The notes: generated by a model not told the origin, from the letters alone. A stretch of DNA of 64,000 bases from Halobacillus hunanensis (GCF_900166655.1 NZ_FVZB01000006.1:682001-746000), one strand, 5' to 3'; counted from the first letter of the stretch, positions 32,968 to 42,398 are shown. Translations and numbers: made by a program.

Positions 32968-34407
32968 TTACTTGGCCAAATTAAAACAAGCCACTTTCTT
33001 TTCCGTCATCGATTCAATCGCAAACCGAATCCCTTCTCGACCGATACCTGAACCTTTCACACCGCCAAACGGCATCGCATCGACGCGGTAGTCACTGCTG
33101 TCATTGACGATCACACCGCCGACATCCAACTTTTCAATAGCTTCGTGAGCTTTGTCGATGTTCGGGGTGAAGATCCCTGCTTGCAGTCCATAGTTCACTG
33201 AATTAGACTGCTGAATGGCTTCTTCTAAGTCCTCGGCAGGAAATAGAGAAACGACTGGGGCAAATGCTTCTTCGCATGCAATCTTGGCATGTTTTGGAAC
33301 ATTGGTTAAGACCGTCGGCGTGTAATAAGCGCCCCGGCGCTCGCCTCCGCACAGAATTTCTGCTCCATCTTCAACAGCTTCATTCACCCACTGTTCGATT
33401 CGTTTGGCTTCTTCTTCACTGATCATCGGCCCCATGTCGGTGGATTCAGAACGTTTATCGCCCATATTCAGCTGTTTTGTTTGCTTAACGAATTGTTTGG
33501 TAAAATCATCGAAGACATCTTTTTCAATAAAAACGCGTTGGACACTGATACAGTTTTGCCCAGCAGCTGCAAAGGAACCGCTGACGGTATTCTCAACGGC
33601 GCTTTTGAGATCCGCATCGTTCAGGACAATGACAGGGCAGTTTGAGCCTAGTTCCATCCGAAGCTTTTTCACGCCCGTTTTTTCGGTGATTTGTTCTCCG
33701 GTTTCAAGACCTCCGGTAAACGAAATCATTCCTACGTCAGGATGCTTGACGAGTGGAACGCCAAGTTCGCTTCCTTTTCCCGTTACAACGGAGAGCAATG
33801 CGGATGGCAGACCTGCCTCAATCAGGGCTTCTCCTAAATAAAGGGCGCTCAACGGCGTCACCTTTGTCGGCTTGACGACTACGGCGTTTCCAGAGGCAAG
33901 CGCCGGACCAACCTTATGAGCTACCAGATTTAATGGGTCATTAAAGGCGGTAATGGCACCCACAACGCCGATTGGAAAATGAGTATAGTAGCCAACACGG
34001 TTCTCACTTCCAGGTACCTGGTCAAAGGAAATCGTTTCGCCCTGAATTCTGCGCGCCTCTTCTGCACTAATTCTCAGGATTTGAATCGTTCTGTCTACTT
34101 CATCCCGAGCTTCATTGATCGTCTTACTTCCTTCGCGGGCTATGATGGTCGCAAACGTTTCTTTTTGCTCATTCACGTTATCCGCTGCTCGGTTTAAGAT
34201 CTCAATCCGTTTATGAACAGGCAGCCTTCTTCTTTGGTCGATTTCCTGTTTGGCCCGTTCAATCGCTTCGTTCATATCGCTCGCTGAAGCAGCTGGAACG
34301 GTATCAATCAGGCTGTTGTCACCTGGATCACGAACTTCTATGGTCTCATCCTTCTCTTTCCATTCACCGGCAATTAACATCTTTTGACCTGTTACACCTG
34401 TTGTCAT
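32968..34407 (-). CDS. aldehyde dehydrogenase, candidate aspartate-semialdehyde dehydrogenase of ectoine catabolism
   Basis: NAD(P)-dependent ALDH, 479 residues. VGAITAFNDPLNLVAHKVGP and VVVKPTKVTP form the cofactor site, MELGSNCPVIV contains the general base Glu, and GQNCIS the nucleophilic Cys. ATG after GAGGTGAACACAG. Last gene of a five-gene operon that starts with an ectoine hydrolase homologue. DoeC in Halomonas, also an ALDH, oxidises L-aspartate-4-semialdehyde to aspartate; the same job is likely here. The lactaldehyde/phosphonoacetaldehyde dehydrogenase subgroup is an alternative. Confidence 0.85.
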   Translation of the reverse strand: MTTGVTGQKMLIAGEWKEKDETIEVRDPGDNSLIDTVPAASASDMNEAIERAKQEIDQRRRLPVHKRIEILNRAADNVNEQKETFATIIAREGSKTINEARDEVDRTIQILRISAEEARRIQGETISFDQVPGSENRVGYYTHFPIGVVGAITAFNDPLNLVAHKVGPALASGNAVVVKPTKVTPLSALYLGEALIEAGLPSALLSVVTGKGSELGVPLVKHPDVGMISFTGGLETGEQITEKTGVKKLRMELGSNCPVIVLNDADLKSAVENTVSGSFAAAGQNCISVQRVFIEKDVFDDFTKQFVKQTKQLNMGDKRSESTDMGPMISEEEAKRIEQWVNEAVEDGAEILCGGERRGAYYTPTVLTNVPKHAKIACEEAFAPVVSLFPAEDLEEAIQQSNSVNYGLQAGIFTPNIDKAHEAIEKLDVGGVIVNDSSDYRVDAMPFGGVKGSGIGREGIRFAIESMTEKKVACFNLAK

Positions 34408-34414
34408 ACTGTGT

Positions 34415-35467
34415 TCACCTCATTTCATAGATTCGTGTTTTGTTGATATTAATTAAATCAGTTAACAGAGAAAATCCAGTTTCGATCCGTCCGGCACCTG
34501 CGCCTGTGACCGTAACCGGACCCGACAAATCACATTCATAAGTGATCGCATTCGTGGCTCCCATCACCGAGGAGAGTGATTCATCCAAGGAAAGCTTTTC
34601 CGGTTTTACGGATGCCTGAACCTTACCATCTTGCTGGGTAATTCTCGCGAGCAGCTTCCACCGTTTCCCTTCTGACTTCGCTTCTTTAATGTCTTCCGCG
34701 GTAAGATCTGTCATTCCCTGGCATTCCACCTCATCTTTTTCCAGAGGTACATCCATCACAACGTTGGCTAAAATAACCACTTTATACAAAATGTCATGAC
34801 CTTCAACATCACTGGTGGGATCCGCTTCTGCATAGCCACGTTCCTGCGCCTGGGCTAAGGCGTCCTCATACGTCATGTCTTCTTCCATTTTTGTTAAAAT
34901 GAAGTTCGTTGTCCCGTTGAGGATTCCGCGGATTTCACGGATGGTATTTCCCGACAGCGAAACAGCGGGCATCCGCAATGTTGGCGTTCCGCTCATCACC
35001 GTGCCTTCAAATCCCCATCCGACGCCATTTTCCTCGGCCAGCGCGGATAATTCTTTGTATTGAAGGGCGACAGGGCCTTTATTTGTGGTGATAAGATTCT
35101 TCTTATTTTCAAAAGCCTCCCGGCAATGATCGATTGCGGGCTGACCTGTTTCAACATCCGTTGGGGTCACTTCCACAATCGTATCCGCGTTTGTCTCCCT
35201 AATCGTTTGCAGACTGTCCCACCCTCTGATTAAGCCGGGGTGTTCAGGATAATGCTCTAAACTGTTATCTTCCTTGACCACATCCAGCAACGTCTGGAGA
35301 TTTAGTCCTTCTGGGTGATAGATCGAACCTAAGTTCAAATCTGAAATCGCAACAATCTCGGCATCTAAGGCAACTTGATTCGCCAGCATGTCTTGCTTAT
35401 TAAGCAGAATTTCCGCTAGTCCACTTCCGACAACTCCGAATCCGACAAACGCCAGCTTATGCGTCAT
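34415..35467 (-). CDS. homoserine dehydrogenase without ACT domain
   Basis: 350 residues. Rossmann motif VGFGVVGSGLAEIL at the N terminus, then TTNKGPVALQ, the family signature GILNGTTNFILTKMEED and ADPTSDVEGHDILYK with the catalytic Asp/Lys region. The C-terminal regulatory ACT domain of biosynthetic Hom is absent. ATG overlaps the end of the M20 gene, behind GGAGGTGACGACA. It interconverts aspartate-4-semialdehyde and homoserine, so it shares its metabolite with the downstream ALDH. A catabolic role in this operon is inference. Confidence 0.88.
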   Translation of the reverse strand: MTHKLAFVGFGVVGSGLAEILLNKQDMLANQVALDAEIVAISDLNLGSIYHPEGLNLQTLLDVVKEDNSLEHYPEHPGLIRGWDSLQTIRETNADTIVEVTPTDVETGQPAIDHCREAFENKKNLITTNKGPVALQYKELSALAEENGVGWGFEGTVMSGTPTLRMPAVSLSGNTIREIRGILNGTTNFILTKMEEDMTYEDALAQAQERGYAEADPTSDVEGHDILYKVVILANVVMDVPLEKDEVECQGMTDLTAEDIKEAKSEGKRWKLLARITQQDGKVQASVKPEKLSLDESLSSVMGATNAITYECDLSGPVTVTGAGAGRIETGFSLLTDLININKTRIYEMR

Positions 35468-36698
35468 TTGTCGTCACCTCCTGATTTTGATCTTTTAGCT
35501 CATAGTCACCTGACAAATACCTGAGGGTCGTTTCTGCTAAAATCGCTGCACCATAAGGCAGGCATGCTTCGTCGATATCAAATTCCGGGGTGTGTAAATT
35601 ACGCTGCTGATCATCAGCATTTTTACAGCCAAGGAAAAACATCGCCCCCGGCATTTCCTTAGTCACGATGCTAAAGTCCTCGCCGCCAAGCCCAAACGGA
35701 CCTTCATACACTTGAAACGACGGATAAATGTCTTGCATCGTCTGCTTCAGCCATGTATTCACCTGCGGGTCATTTTGAAGAGCAGGTTCACCATGAGTAA
35801 TCTCCACGTCAACCTCTCCGCCAAGCGGTTCCACAACGGAAAAAGCTTTCTTAACTTCATCGACAAGAAATTCCCTAATGTCAGGGCTGTAACTTCGCAG
35901 TGTGCCTTCGACTTCGACTTCAGTAGGAATCACATTCGTTAATGTTCCCGCGTGAACTTGGCCAATCGTCACAACGCCTGACTCCAGCGGAGATATTTTT
36001 CGTGAAACTATGCCGTATAAGGCTTGCATGGCTGGACCAAGCATCCAGATCGGGTCCTGACATTGCTGCGGGTAAGCCCCGTGACCGCCGCTTCCGCGTA
36101 TTGTTCCTTTGAACATATCGATATTTGCCATGCTGTACCCATCATTCACTTGGGCTTCACCTACTTCTCGCCACGGACACATATGCAGGGCAAAAGCAGC
36201 GTCCGCCTCGTCCAGCACACCTTCCTTGACCACGTAACTGGATCCAGTACGCCCGTCCTCATCAGGAACCTCTTCTGCTGGCTGGAACAGGAGCTTCACC
36301 GTCCCTTTGTATTCATTTTTGTTAAAAGCTTCACCTAACAACTGAGCGACACCGAGTAAAATCGCTGTATGCGCATCGTGTCCGCAGGCATGCATGACGC
36401 CATCATTCTCGGAACAATAATCCTGTGAACTCTGTTCCTCAATTGGCAGAGCATCCATATCAGCTCGTACCGCAATCGTCGGTCCGTACCCATTAGAAAG
36501 TGTCGCTAGCACACCGGTTCCAGCAATTCCTGTTTCAATGTCGATTCCGTCGATTTGTTTCAATTTATCTTCCACAAAGGAGGACGTATCCCGTTCTTGA
36601 AAACTGAGTTCAGGGTTCTGGTGGATGTGCCGTCTCCATTTTATGAGTTCATCCGAAAGCTCGTCGGCACGTTCAGTGATAGCATAACTACCAGCCAA
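35457..36698 (-). CDS. M20-family amidohydrolase (candidate N-acetyl-diaminobutyrate deacetylase)
   Basis: Zinc deacylase of the M20D group, about 413 residues. LIKWRRHIHQNPELSFQE opens the protein; DGVMHACGHDAHTAILLG and QPAEEVPDEDGRTG supply metal ligands and the catalytic Glu, followed by a dimerisation domain. TTG 36698 is preferred because AAGGAAGGTGAT is correctly spaced; the upstream GTG 36707 lies inside that site. In Halomonas and Sinorhizobium the N-acetyl-2,4-diaminobutyrate deacetylase (DoeB/EutE) is an AstE/AspA-type enzyme; here M20 sits in its place. Confidence 0.85.
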   Translation of the reverse strand: MAGSYAITERADELSDELIKWRRHIHQNPELSFQERDTSSFVEDKLKQIDGIDIETGIAGTGVLATLSNGYGPTIAVRADMDALPIEEQSSQDYCSENDGVMHACGHDAHTAILLGVAQLLGEAFNKNEYKGTVKLLFQPAEEVPDEDGRTGSSYVVKEGVLDEADAAFALHMCPWREVGEAQVNDGYSMANIDMFKGTIRGSGGHGAYPQQCQDPIWMLGPAMQALYGIVSRKISPLESGVVTIGQVHAGTLTNVIPTEVEVEGTLRSYSPDIREFLVDEVKKAFSVVEPLGGEVDVEITHGEPALQNDPQVNTWLKQTMQDIYPSFQVYEGPFGLGGEDFSIVTKEMPGAMFFLGCKNADDQQRNLHTPEFDIDEACLPYGAAILAETTLRYLSGDYELKDQNQEVTTNDA

Positions 36699-36712
36699 TT
36701 GGATCACCTTCC

Positions 36713-37924
36713 TTACGAGTTCGTATATTCCGTTTGTGTTTTGGAAAGTTTTTCGAAGGCTTGATCGAGATCAGCGATTAAGTCTTCGGTGTTTTCTACC
36801 CCTGTGGAATAACGAATCAGGCCTTCAGGAATCCCCATGGCTTCCCGTTCTTCGGCTGAACTTTCAACATGACTTGATGTTCTCGGTATGCTGGCAATGG
36901 TTTCGACTGCGCCTAAATTGGCCGCCAAGTGTGCGTGGTTAAGAGTGGGCAAAAATTCACGTACAGCATCAAGTCCGCCTTTTAGTGAAAAGCTGAGCAT
37001 GCTGCCGAAGCCATCCATTTGCTGGGTTGCGATGTCATGTCCCTGATGGGAAGGGAGCCCTGGATAAAACACATCCTCAACAAGCGGCTGCCCCTCTAAA
37101 TAATGGGCAATTTTTTGGGCGCTCCATTCTTGCTGTTTAAGGCGGATATCAAGTGTTTTCATGCCGCGAAGCAACAAGTACGCGGACATAGGTTCAAGTG
37201 TTGAGCCGTTAATTTCGCGAAAGTGATACACTTTATCGACGAGTTCTTTTGGTCCGCAAACGATGCCGCCAAGTGCATCTGCGTGACCTCCGAGAAATTT
37301 TGTGGCACTGTGAATCACCAGATCAGCTCCGAGAGCCAATGGATGTTGATTGATCGGCGTAGCAAATGTGTTGTCCACGATCACTAGTGCGTCGACACGC
37401 TTTGCCGCTGCGATCAGCCTGTTCAGATCAACAATTTTTAACGTTGGATTCGTCGGGGACTCTAAATAGAGGATGTTACAACCTTTTTCAACCTCCCGCT
37501 CTATGGCTTCAAAGTCAGTTGTATCGCAAAGCTCCACATCCACATTAAATTTTGGCAAAAACTCTGAGAAAATTTTATTGGTGCCGCCGTACGTATCTTT
37601 GATGGACACGACACGATCACCTGAGGAGAGCAGGGCAAACAGTGAATTACTGATGGCAGACATCCCCGTTGAAGAGCTGGTCGCCGCCTCCGCATCTTCC
37701 AGCTGACGAATCTTTTCTTCAAACACATCCACCGTCGGATTCGTATTTCTCGCATAAATATGCCCTTCTCGCTTATTTAAGGCAACGTCATACCAATCAT
37801 CGATGTCGCTATAACCAAAGGAAACACTGTGAACAACGGGAACTTGTGTTGCGCCTTGCAGTAAATAGCGGTCTTCACCAGCCCAAACAGACTCTGTTCC
37901 ATAATCCCATTGATTAGCCATCAT
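36713..37924 (-). CDS. cystathionine gamma-synthase/methionine gamma-lyase family PLP enzyme
   Basis: 403 residues, Cys/Met-metabolism PLP family. YARNTNPTVDVFEEKIRQLE, SSSTGMSAISNSLFALL, IVDNTFATP and the PLP-lysine motif HSATKFLGGHADALGG are in place. The two ATGs at 37924 follow AGGGAGGAA. It lies between the ectoine hydrolase and the M20 enzyme, where pathways of known type have the aminotransferase DoeD. It may perform beta/gamma-elimination or replacement on diaminobutyrate or a homoserine derivative; ordinary transsulfuration is the alternative. Confidence 0.85.
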   Translation of the reverse strand: MMANQWDYGTESVWAGEDRYLLQGATQVPVVHSVSFGYSDIDDWYDVALNKREGHIYARNTNPTVDVFEEKIRQLEDAEAATSSSTGMSAISNSLFALLSSGDRVVSIKDTYGGTNKIFSEFLPKFNVDVELCDTTDFEAIEREVEKGCNILYLESPTNPTLKIVDLNRLIAAAKRVDALVIVDNTFATPINQHPLALGADLVIHSATKFLGGHADALGGIVCGPKELVDKVYHFREINGSTLEPMSAYLLLRGMKTLDIRLKQQEWSAQKIAHYLEGQPLVEDVFYPGLPSHQGHDIATQQMDGFGSMLSFSLKGGLDAVREFLPTLNHAHLAANLGAVETIASIPRTSSHVESSAEEREAMGIPEGLIRYSTGVENTEDLIADLDQAFEKLSKTQTEYTNS

Positions 37925-37954
37925 TTATTCCTCCCTTGATTCTTTGTTGATCTC

Positions 37955-39151
37955 TTAAGAAGAAGTCGCCTTTTTGCCTTCCTTAATAATCAGTTCACGC
38001 GGGTAATTGGCAAGGGTTTCACAGCCATCCTCCGTAACGACGAACGTTTCACTGAATTCAACTCCGCAGTCCTGTTCCCAAAGACCGGGGATCAAATGAA
38101 ACGTCATGTTCGGCTGCAGGACGGTTTCATTTCCCTGACGGATACTCGCTGTATGCTCGCTCCAGTTCGGCGGATAACTTAAGCCGATGGAATAGCCGAG
38201 TCTGTCATATTTTTCAAACCCATGTTTCTTAATTGTCTCACTCCATACCATGGCTATATCTCCGCACGTTTTACCAGGTTTGACGGCAGCGAGCGCCTCG
38301 TTAATCCCTTCATGGACAGCGTCTGCCAGGCGCTCCTCCCTTGAAGTTGGCTGTCCGAGCTTGATCGTTCTCGCAAGCGGGGAATGATAGCGTTTATGAA
38401 CTCCGGCCAGTTCAAGTGTGACAATCTCATCTCCTTGAAAAGCTGTTCCATCCCACGTCAAATGGGGACTCGACGTTTTAACCCCTGACAGCAGTAACGG
38501 CACAATCGATGGGTAATCTCCGTCGATTCCCTCTGCCCCGTTAATCTGGGCATGGTAGATGTCAGCCGCGACTTCATTTTCACTTACCCCTTCACGAATT
38601 GCGTTGATGCCGATTTCCATCGCATGTTCAGCATTCGCCGCAGCATTTCTCATGTATTGTAGTTCCTGCTGCGATTTAATCATCCGCACGTTGGGGACTA
38701 ATGTTGTGGCATCTATGAAACTGGCATCTGGCAGCGAACCTTTAAAGTTTTCATAAATCATGGCTGAAAAATAATAACTGCCCAACTCTACCCCAATTCG
38801 CCGCTTATCCTGGTTCAGTTTTTTGAACACATTAGTAATCACATCCATCGGGTGTTTCGTGTTCGAATGAAGGTAGTCGTCGGTATAATAATAGATGCGA
38901 TCATCATCCAGCCATGTCGTTAACTTGGCCCCGTTCGCATCTTCCCTTCTGCCAATCCAAATCGGCTGGTCGTGCTCTTTAATGACGATTAAGGCTTGCA
39001 CAACATAGAAGGAATACGCATTATAGCCGGAAAGGTAATTGATGTTGGATGGATTGGAAACCAACAGAACATCCACCCCTTGTTCGTCCATTCTGGTTTT
39101 CACCTGACTGAGTCTTTGCTGGTATTCTTCTAAGTTAAATAATTGTTGCAC
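37955..39151 (-). CDS. doeA: ectoine hydrolase-like M24 peptidase-fold enzyme (DoeA)
   Basis: 398 residues with the creatinase/prolidase fold. Many segments match Halomonas DoeA: NPSNINYLSGYNAYSFYVVQ, GRREDANGAK, GDYPSIVPLLLSG, PHLTWDG, RYHSPLARTIKLGQPT and IGLSYPPNWSEHT. DoeA opens the ectoine ring to N-acetyl-2,4-diaminobutyrate. As in DoeA, the dinuclear metal ligands of true M24 peptidases are partly replaced. GTG start after AAGGAGGGGG. First gene of the operon. Confidence 0.82.
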   Translation of the reverse strand: MQQLFNLEEYQQRLSQVKTRMDEQGVDVLLVSNPSNINYLSGYNAYSFYVVQALIVIKEHDQPIWIGRREDANGAKLTTWLDDDRIYYYTDDYLHSNTKHPMDVITNVFKKLNQDKRRIGVELGSYYFSAMIYENFKGSLPDASFIDATTLVPNVRMIKSQQELQYMRNAAANAEHAMEIGINAIREGVSENEVAADIYHAQINGAEGIDGDYPSIVPLLLSGVKTSSPHLTWDGTAFQGDEIVTLELAGVHKRYHSPLARTIKLGQPTSREERLADAVHEGINEALAAVKPGKTCGDIAMVWSETIKKHGFEKYDRLGYSIGLSYPPNWSEHTASIRQGNETVLQPNMTFHLIPGLWEQDCGVEFSETFVVTEDGCETLANYPRELIIKEGKKATSS

Positions 39152-39276
39152 AGTGAACCCCCTCCTTCCTTTAACAATTTATGGTTCTGTTCCCACAAAC
39201 GCGGTGGAATAAAACGTAGCCCTTTTGATAAATCTTTTGTAAAAACGGCCTCTGGGGGGCGTGAGCAGGTCCCACG

Positions 39277-39317
39277 CAAAAGCCCCCTGCCTCTATTTCA
39301 ATTAGAGGCAGGGGGCT
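39277..39317 (-). terminator. terminator after the SDR gene
   Basis: 15-base stem AGCCCCCTGCCTCTA and complement, 7-base loop, then TTTT on the minus strand. Confidence 0.8.
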
Positions 39318-39330
39318 TACAACATTCTAT

Positions 39331-40074
39331 TTAGAGCTCTTGCGAAGTAGGGCGAACGATCAACTCATTGACAGATACATCGCCAGGTTCGGCTACAGCA
39401 TAACGAATTGCCCGAGCCATGGAATCTGGGTGAATAGCTTGCTTGTAAAGCTCGTCCACACCCTGTTTGACTTCGTTGTCGGTAATCGTTTCGGTTAATT
39501 CGGTATCGATCGCACCAGGAGAAAGAATCGTCGTGCGAATATTGTTCGCCGCTTCCTCTTTTCTCAGTCCTTCGGTAATGGCACGGACAGCAAACTTACT
39601 TCCACTGTAGACCGCACTCCCCGGAAAGACTTCATGACCCGCGACGGATGAGATATTGATAATATGGCCAGTTTTTCGTTCACGCATGTGCGGCAGTACC
39701 GCAGCGATTCCATACAGCACACCTTTAATATTGACATCAATCATTTGATCCCACTCGTCAGTCTTCAACTTATGCAGCAGCGACTGTGGCATTAACCCGG
39801 CGTTATTCACCATCACATCAATTTTTCCATACGTATCAAGCGCAAATCGCCCCAGTTCCTGCATTTGTTCCTCAGAAACGACGTCCGTCACTTTGTATTG
39901 AGCCTCTCCCCCTTCGTTCTCGATGGCCTTTTGTAATTCCTGCAGCCGTTCTTCACGCCGTGCGGCCAGGACCAGTTTGGCACCATGGCTTGCCAGTTCC
40001 TTCGCAGTTGATTCTCCAATGCCGCTGGACGCACCCGTTAAGACGACAACTTTTCCTTCGATATGGTTAGGCAT
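39331..40074 (-). CDS. short-chain dehydrogenase/reductase
   Basis: Classical SDR, about 247 residues: cofactor motif TGASSGIGES, AARREERL after strand 2 (NADP preference), NNAG, and the catalytic Ser (NISSVAG) with YSGSK. The upstream frame gives GTG at 40086 and TTG at 40080; ATG 40074 matches homologues (MPNHIEGKVVVLTG). It has its own terminator and is separated from the ectoine operon. Substrate unknown. Confidence 0.85.
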   Translation of the reverse strand: MPNHIEGKVVVLTGASSGIGESTAKELASHGAKLVLAARREERLQELQKAIENEGGEAQYKVTDVVSEEQMQELGRFALDTYGKIDVMVNNAGLMPQSLLHKLKTDEWDQMIDVNIKGVLYGIAAVLPHMRERKTGHIINISSVAGHEVFPGSAVYSGSKFAVRAITEGLRKEEAANNIRTTILSPGAIDTELTETITDNEVKQGVDELYKQAIHPDSMARAIRYAVAEPGDVSVNELIVRPTSQEL

Positions 40075-40428
40075 TTTCAAAAACACACCTTTCTACTATG
40101 GTTACCTGGGAAGTTTTGCTATCACCCGGCATGCAATGTACTAATTTTTGAAGTGAAACAGGGGCATAAAATCCTTTTTCAGCCCCACATGTTCCGTATT
40201 TCCACAATGATCGAGATCTAAAACATACCCTGTGCTGTATGTTTTATTTCGGAAAACTTCATGTGGTAATGAGAGCATATTGACCTTTCGTTTTGAATCA
40301 TGGAACGATGAAATACCACTGTGTGCAGCCTATCTATAAAACAAGCAGCCCGGAACCCCCCTTTAAGATAAGGGTTTTCCGGGCTGCTTAAGTAAAGCTA
40401 TATGAACACGTGCTCCTCTGGTTTGCCC
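40075..40428. other. intergenic region upstream of the SDR gene
   Basis: About 350 bases holding the terminator of the DUF4064 gene (40337-40389) and AT-rich sequence without a recognisable gene. Confidence 0.5.
40337..40389 (-). terminator. terminator after the DUF4064 gene
   Basis: Stem AAGCAGCCCGGAA / TTCCGGGCTGCTT with a 21-base loop, then GTTTTAT on the minus strand. Confidence 0.75.
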
Positions 40429-40875
40429 TTACTTCCTAGCCAGACACATAATACCACTAACAAAGAACGGAAATATCGACAATAGTCCGAAAAACGCTGA
40501 AAAAACCGTAGAACCCAAGTCTGAGTAAAACACGGAACCTATGGCAGCTATCAATAGGTATGATGTTAGCACAACAGATAGGACCCCAGCCGCTAGAAAG
40601 AAAGCCCCAGCTACTTTAGGACTTTTCTCTTTCACTAAAAAACTAGTACCCGTAATTCCCAAAGCTAATCCGACCGCAGGTAAAACGATGAGAACAATGA
40701 CGAGCAGAGAAACCATTACTGCCATGCTAATGACGGCGAATGAGACGCCTGGCTGAAGGGTCGCTTCATACATACTGGGGATTACGGCAAATAATGAAGG
40801 AAAAACACCGATTAAAGCGAACCCGTATAACACACTGCCTATAATGCCTAGTACAATTTCGGACGTCCTCTTCAT
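40429..40875 (-). CDS. DUF4064 membrane protein
   Basis: 148 residues, four hydrophobic helices. The start MKRTSEIVLGIIGSVLYGF and the pattern SPKVAGAFFLAAGVLS are typical of DUF4064 proteins of Bacillaceae. ATG after AAAGGGGGAG. Function unknown; probably a single-gene unit. Confidence 0.8.
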   Translation of the reverse strand: MKRTSEIVLGIIGSVLYGFALIGVFPSLFAVIPSMYEATLQPGVSFAVISMAVMVSLLVIVLIVLPAVGLALGITGTSFLVKEKSPKVAGAFFLAAGVLSVVLTSYLLIAAIGSVFYSDLGSTVFSAFFGLLSIFPFFVSGIMCLARK

Positions 40876-41009
40876 CCACGACTCCCCCTTTCTTTAATCC
40901 GTAACTATTTTTCTATGAAAAAGCATACCAATATTTTCATCATATTGAAACTCTAAATCAATCATAAAAGCACTAAGAGAGACTCTTAACTCGAATCGAG
41001 CCGGCTACG

Positions 41010-41045
41010 TAAAAAGCATCCTGCTCTTTTCACAAACAGGATGCT
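41010..41045 (-). terminator. terminator after the 97-residue gene
   Basis: Stem AGCATCCTG / CAGGATGCT followed by TTTTTA on the minus strand. Confidence 0.75.
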
Positions 41046-41076
41046 GAAATCTCTAATCTCTTAATTCCCTTCAAAA

Positions 41077-41370
41077 CTAGTCCTTAAATTGCGGCGCATG
41101 CTTCCTGGCAAACGTAATAATTTGATGATAAGTCTCAGGCGCAAAATCCTTTTTCGCCGGTGAGTACAGCTGGGCTGTCTCTTCATCGATCAGCTTAATT
41201 CTCTCTCCACCGCGAACATACAAAGTCACATATAGAAAAGGATTTTCTAAGCAATTTTCAAAAAGGAATCCTTTAGGAAAGTCTGCTGTAATCAGAAGGC
41301 GGTCCTCTACTTGGTTTAAGGAAAGTTGACTATTGAATTCTAGATTTTTTACTTCTTTGAGATACAACAT
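41077..41370 (-). CDS. hypothetical protein, 97 residues
   Basis: Unrecognised soluble protein; mixed alpha/beta composition with KNLEFNSQLSLNQVEDRLLI, then FLYVTLYVRGGERIKLI and the C-terminal ITFARKHAPQFKD. ATG follows AAGGAGTGCAGT. It is flanked by a terminator downstream and a 20-base hairpin upstream (41424-41468). No neighbour suggests a role. Confidence 0.65.
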   Translation of the reverse strand: MLYLKEVKNLEFNSQLSLNQVEDRLLITADFPKGFLFENCLENPFLYVTLYVRGGERIKLIDEETAQLYSPAKKDFAPETYHQIITFARKHAPQFKD

Positions 41371-41423
41371 ACTGCACTCCTTCTTGTTCGACTTTTTCCT
41401 CTGTGTGACTATCCTTATTTCAC

Positions 41424-41468
41424 GTACATCGAAGATATTCTTTTTTTCAAAAGAAAATCTTCGTGTAC
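41424..41468. repeat. long imperfect hairpin
   Basis: GTACATCGAAGATATTCTTT and AAAGAAAATCTTCGTGTAC pair over about 19 positions with a 6-base loop. It lies between the GOLPH3-like gene and the 97-residue gene; possible terminator for the former. Confidence 0.55.
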
Positions 41469-41575
41469 TAATTCCGAGTGTACCACCACAATTTTAAGTC
41501 CATGTAAATTTTCCGGTGACGAGTTTGTGACATCCGTGAAATTGAACAGAATCTATTCAACAAGATAGGAAGAGC

Positions 41576-42253
41576 TTAGCTGCCACCCCCAGAACTAGCT
41601 GCCGAACTTGCTGCAGCTGACGCACAAGCAGCTATCACCACCGTCTGCATCGCTTCTATGGATTTCTTCACAGCTTTCCCATACGCCTCACTTTCACTTA
41701 CCTCATCTATCCTGTTTTGGACATCTTTAGATTTTTCATTTGGAAAAACTTCGCCAATAAGATTGCAAGCTTTTATGAGACTCAGCAGCATAACCGTTCT
41801 TTCATCAGCCTCTTCGTTTCCGTAAAGACACGAATGGAGACGCTTTCGGATTTGTTGTTCGGGTTTATCCTGTTCATTTGGATAGACATGTCGCGAGAAT
41901 ACCCATAAGATCTTTTGTTCTTCTTCTCGTAACACGTTTCTTTTCACCAAAGAATTAAGGATCTCTTTCTTTATTTTATTCATCCGAAAGCTGATACTTT
42001 GAACCCAGTGCTTGACACTTCTAGGTTTTTTCGAATCCTTAATTTGCTGTAATACCGTACGTTGGAAGCCATCTCCATTTTCATTCATAACCACTACTTT
42101 TTCATCTTCGAGCGTAATCCGTTCCTGAATCGTAAGTTCGGCAAGAATCGCTCCCGCCAGACCATAGTTTAAGGAACTACTGGCTGAAAAAACGACCGTT
42201 CCTTTATCGTCATCAAGTGCGAGCAGCAATAGTTCTTCTGCAATTGTAAACAT
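41576..42253 (-). CDS. GOLPH3/VPS74-family (GPP34) protein
   Basis: About 225 residues. MFTIAEELLLLALDDDKGTV, AGAILAELTIQERITLEDEK and the C-terminal low-complexity AACASAAASSAASSGGGS are hallmarks of bacterial GPP34 proteins. Eukaryotic GOLPH3 binds phosphatidylinositol-4-phosphate at the Golgi; the bacterial role is unknown. ATG 42253 (after AAAAGGGGG) is preferred to 42271. Single gene, next to the helicase block. Confidence 0.85.
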   Translation of the reverse strand: MFTIAEELLLLALDDDKGTVVFSASSSLNYGLAGAILAELTIQERITLEDEKVVVMNENGDGFQRTVLQQIKDSKKPRSVKHWVQSISFRMNKIKKEILNSLVKRNVLREEEQKILWVFSRHVYPNEQDKPEQQIRKRLHSCLYGNEEADERTVMLLSLIKACNLIGEVFPNEKSKDVQNRIDEVSESEAYGKAVKKSIEAMQTVVIAACASAAASSAASSGGGS

Positions 42254-42398
42254 ACGGTTCCCCCTTTTCATAACTCTTCTATACGATACGAAAAATCATA
42301 GCCATTTGTTTCAAAAAAATGAACTGGACTCTTTTCTTAGCATAGGAGATCTAATCTACTACATAGGTGAAAGGAAAATTTTTACGATCCCGAGGAGT

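Noticed and set aside
39178-39330. T-box-like GCGGTGGAATAAAACG upstream of the ectoine operon
   Set aside because: The T-box core AGGGTGGNACCGCG is not matched on either strand and no specifier hairpin is seen; the strong hairpin there is the SDR terminator.
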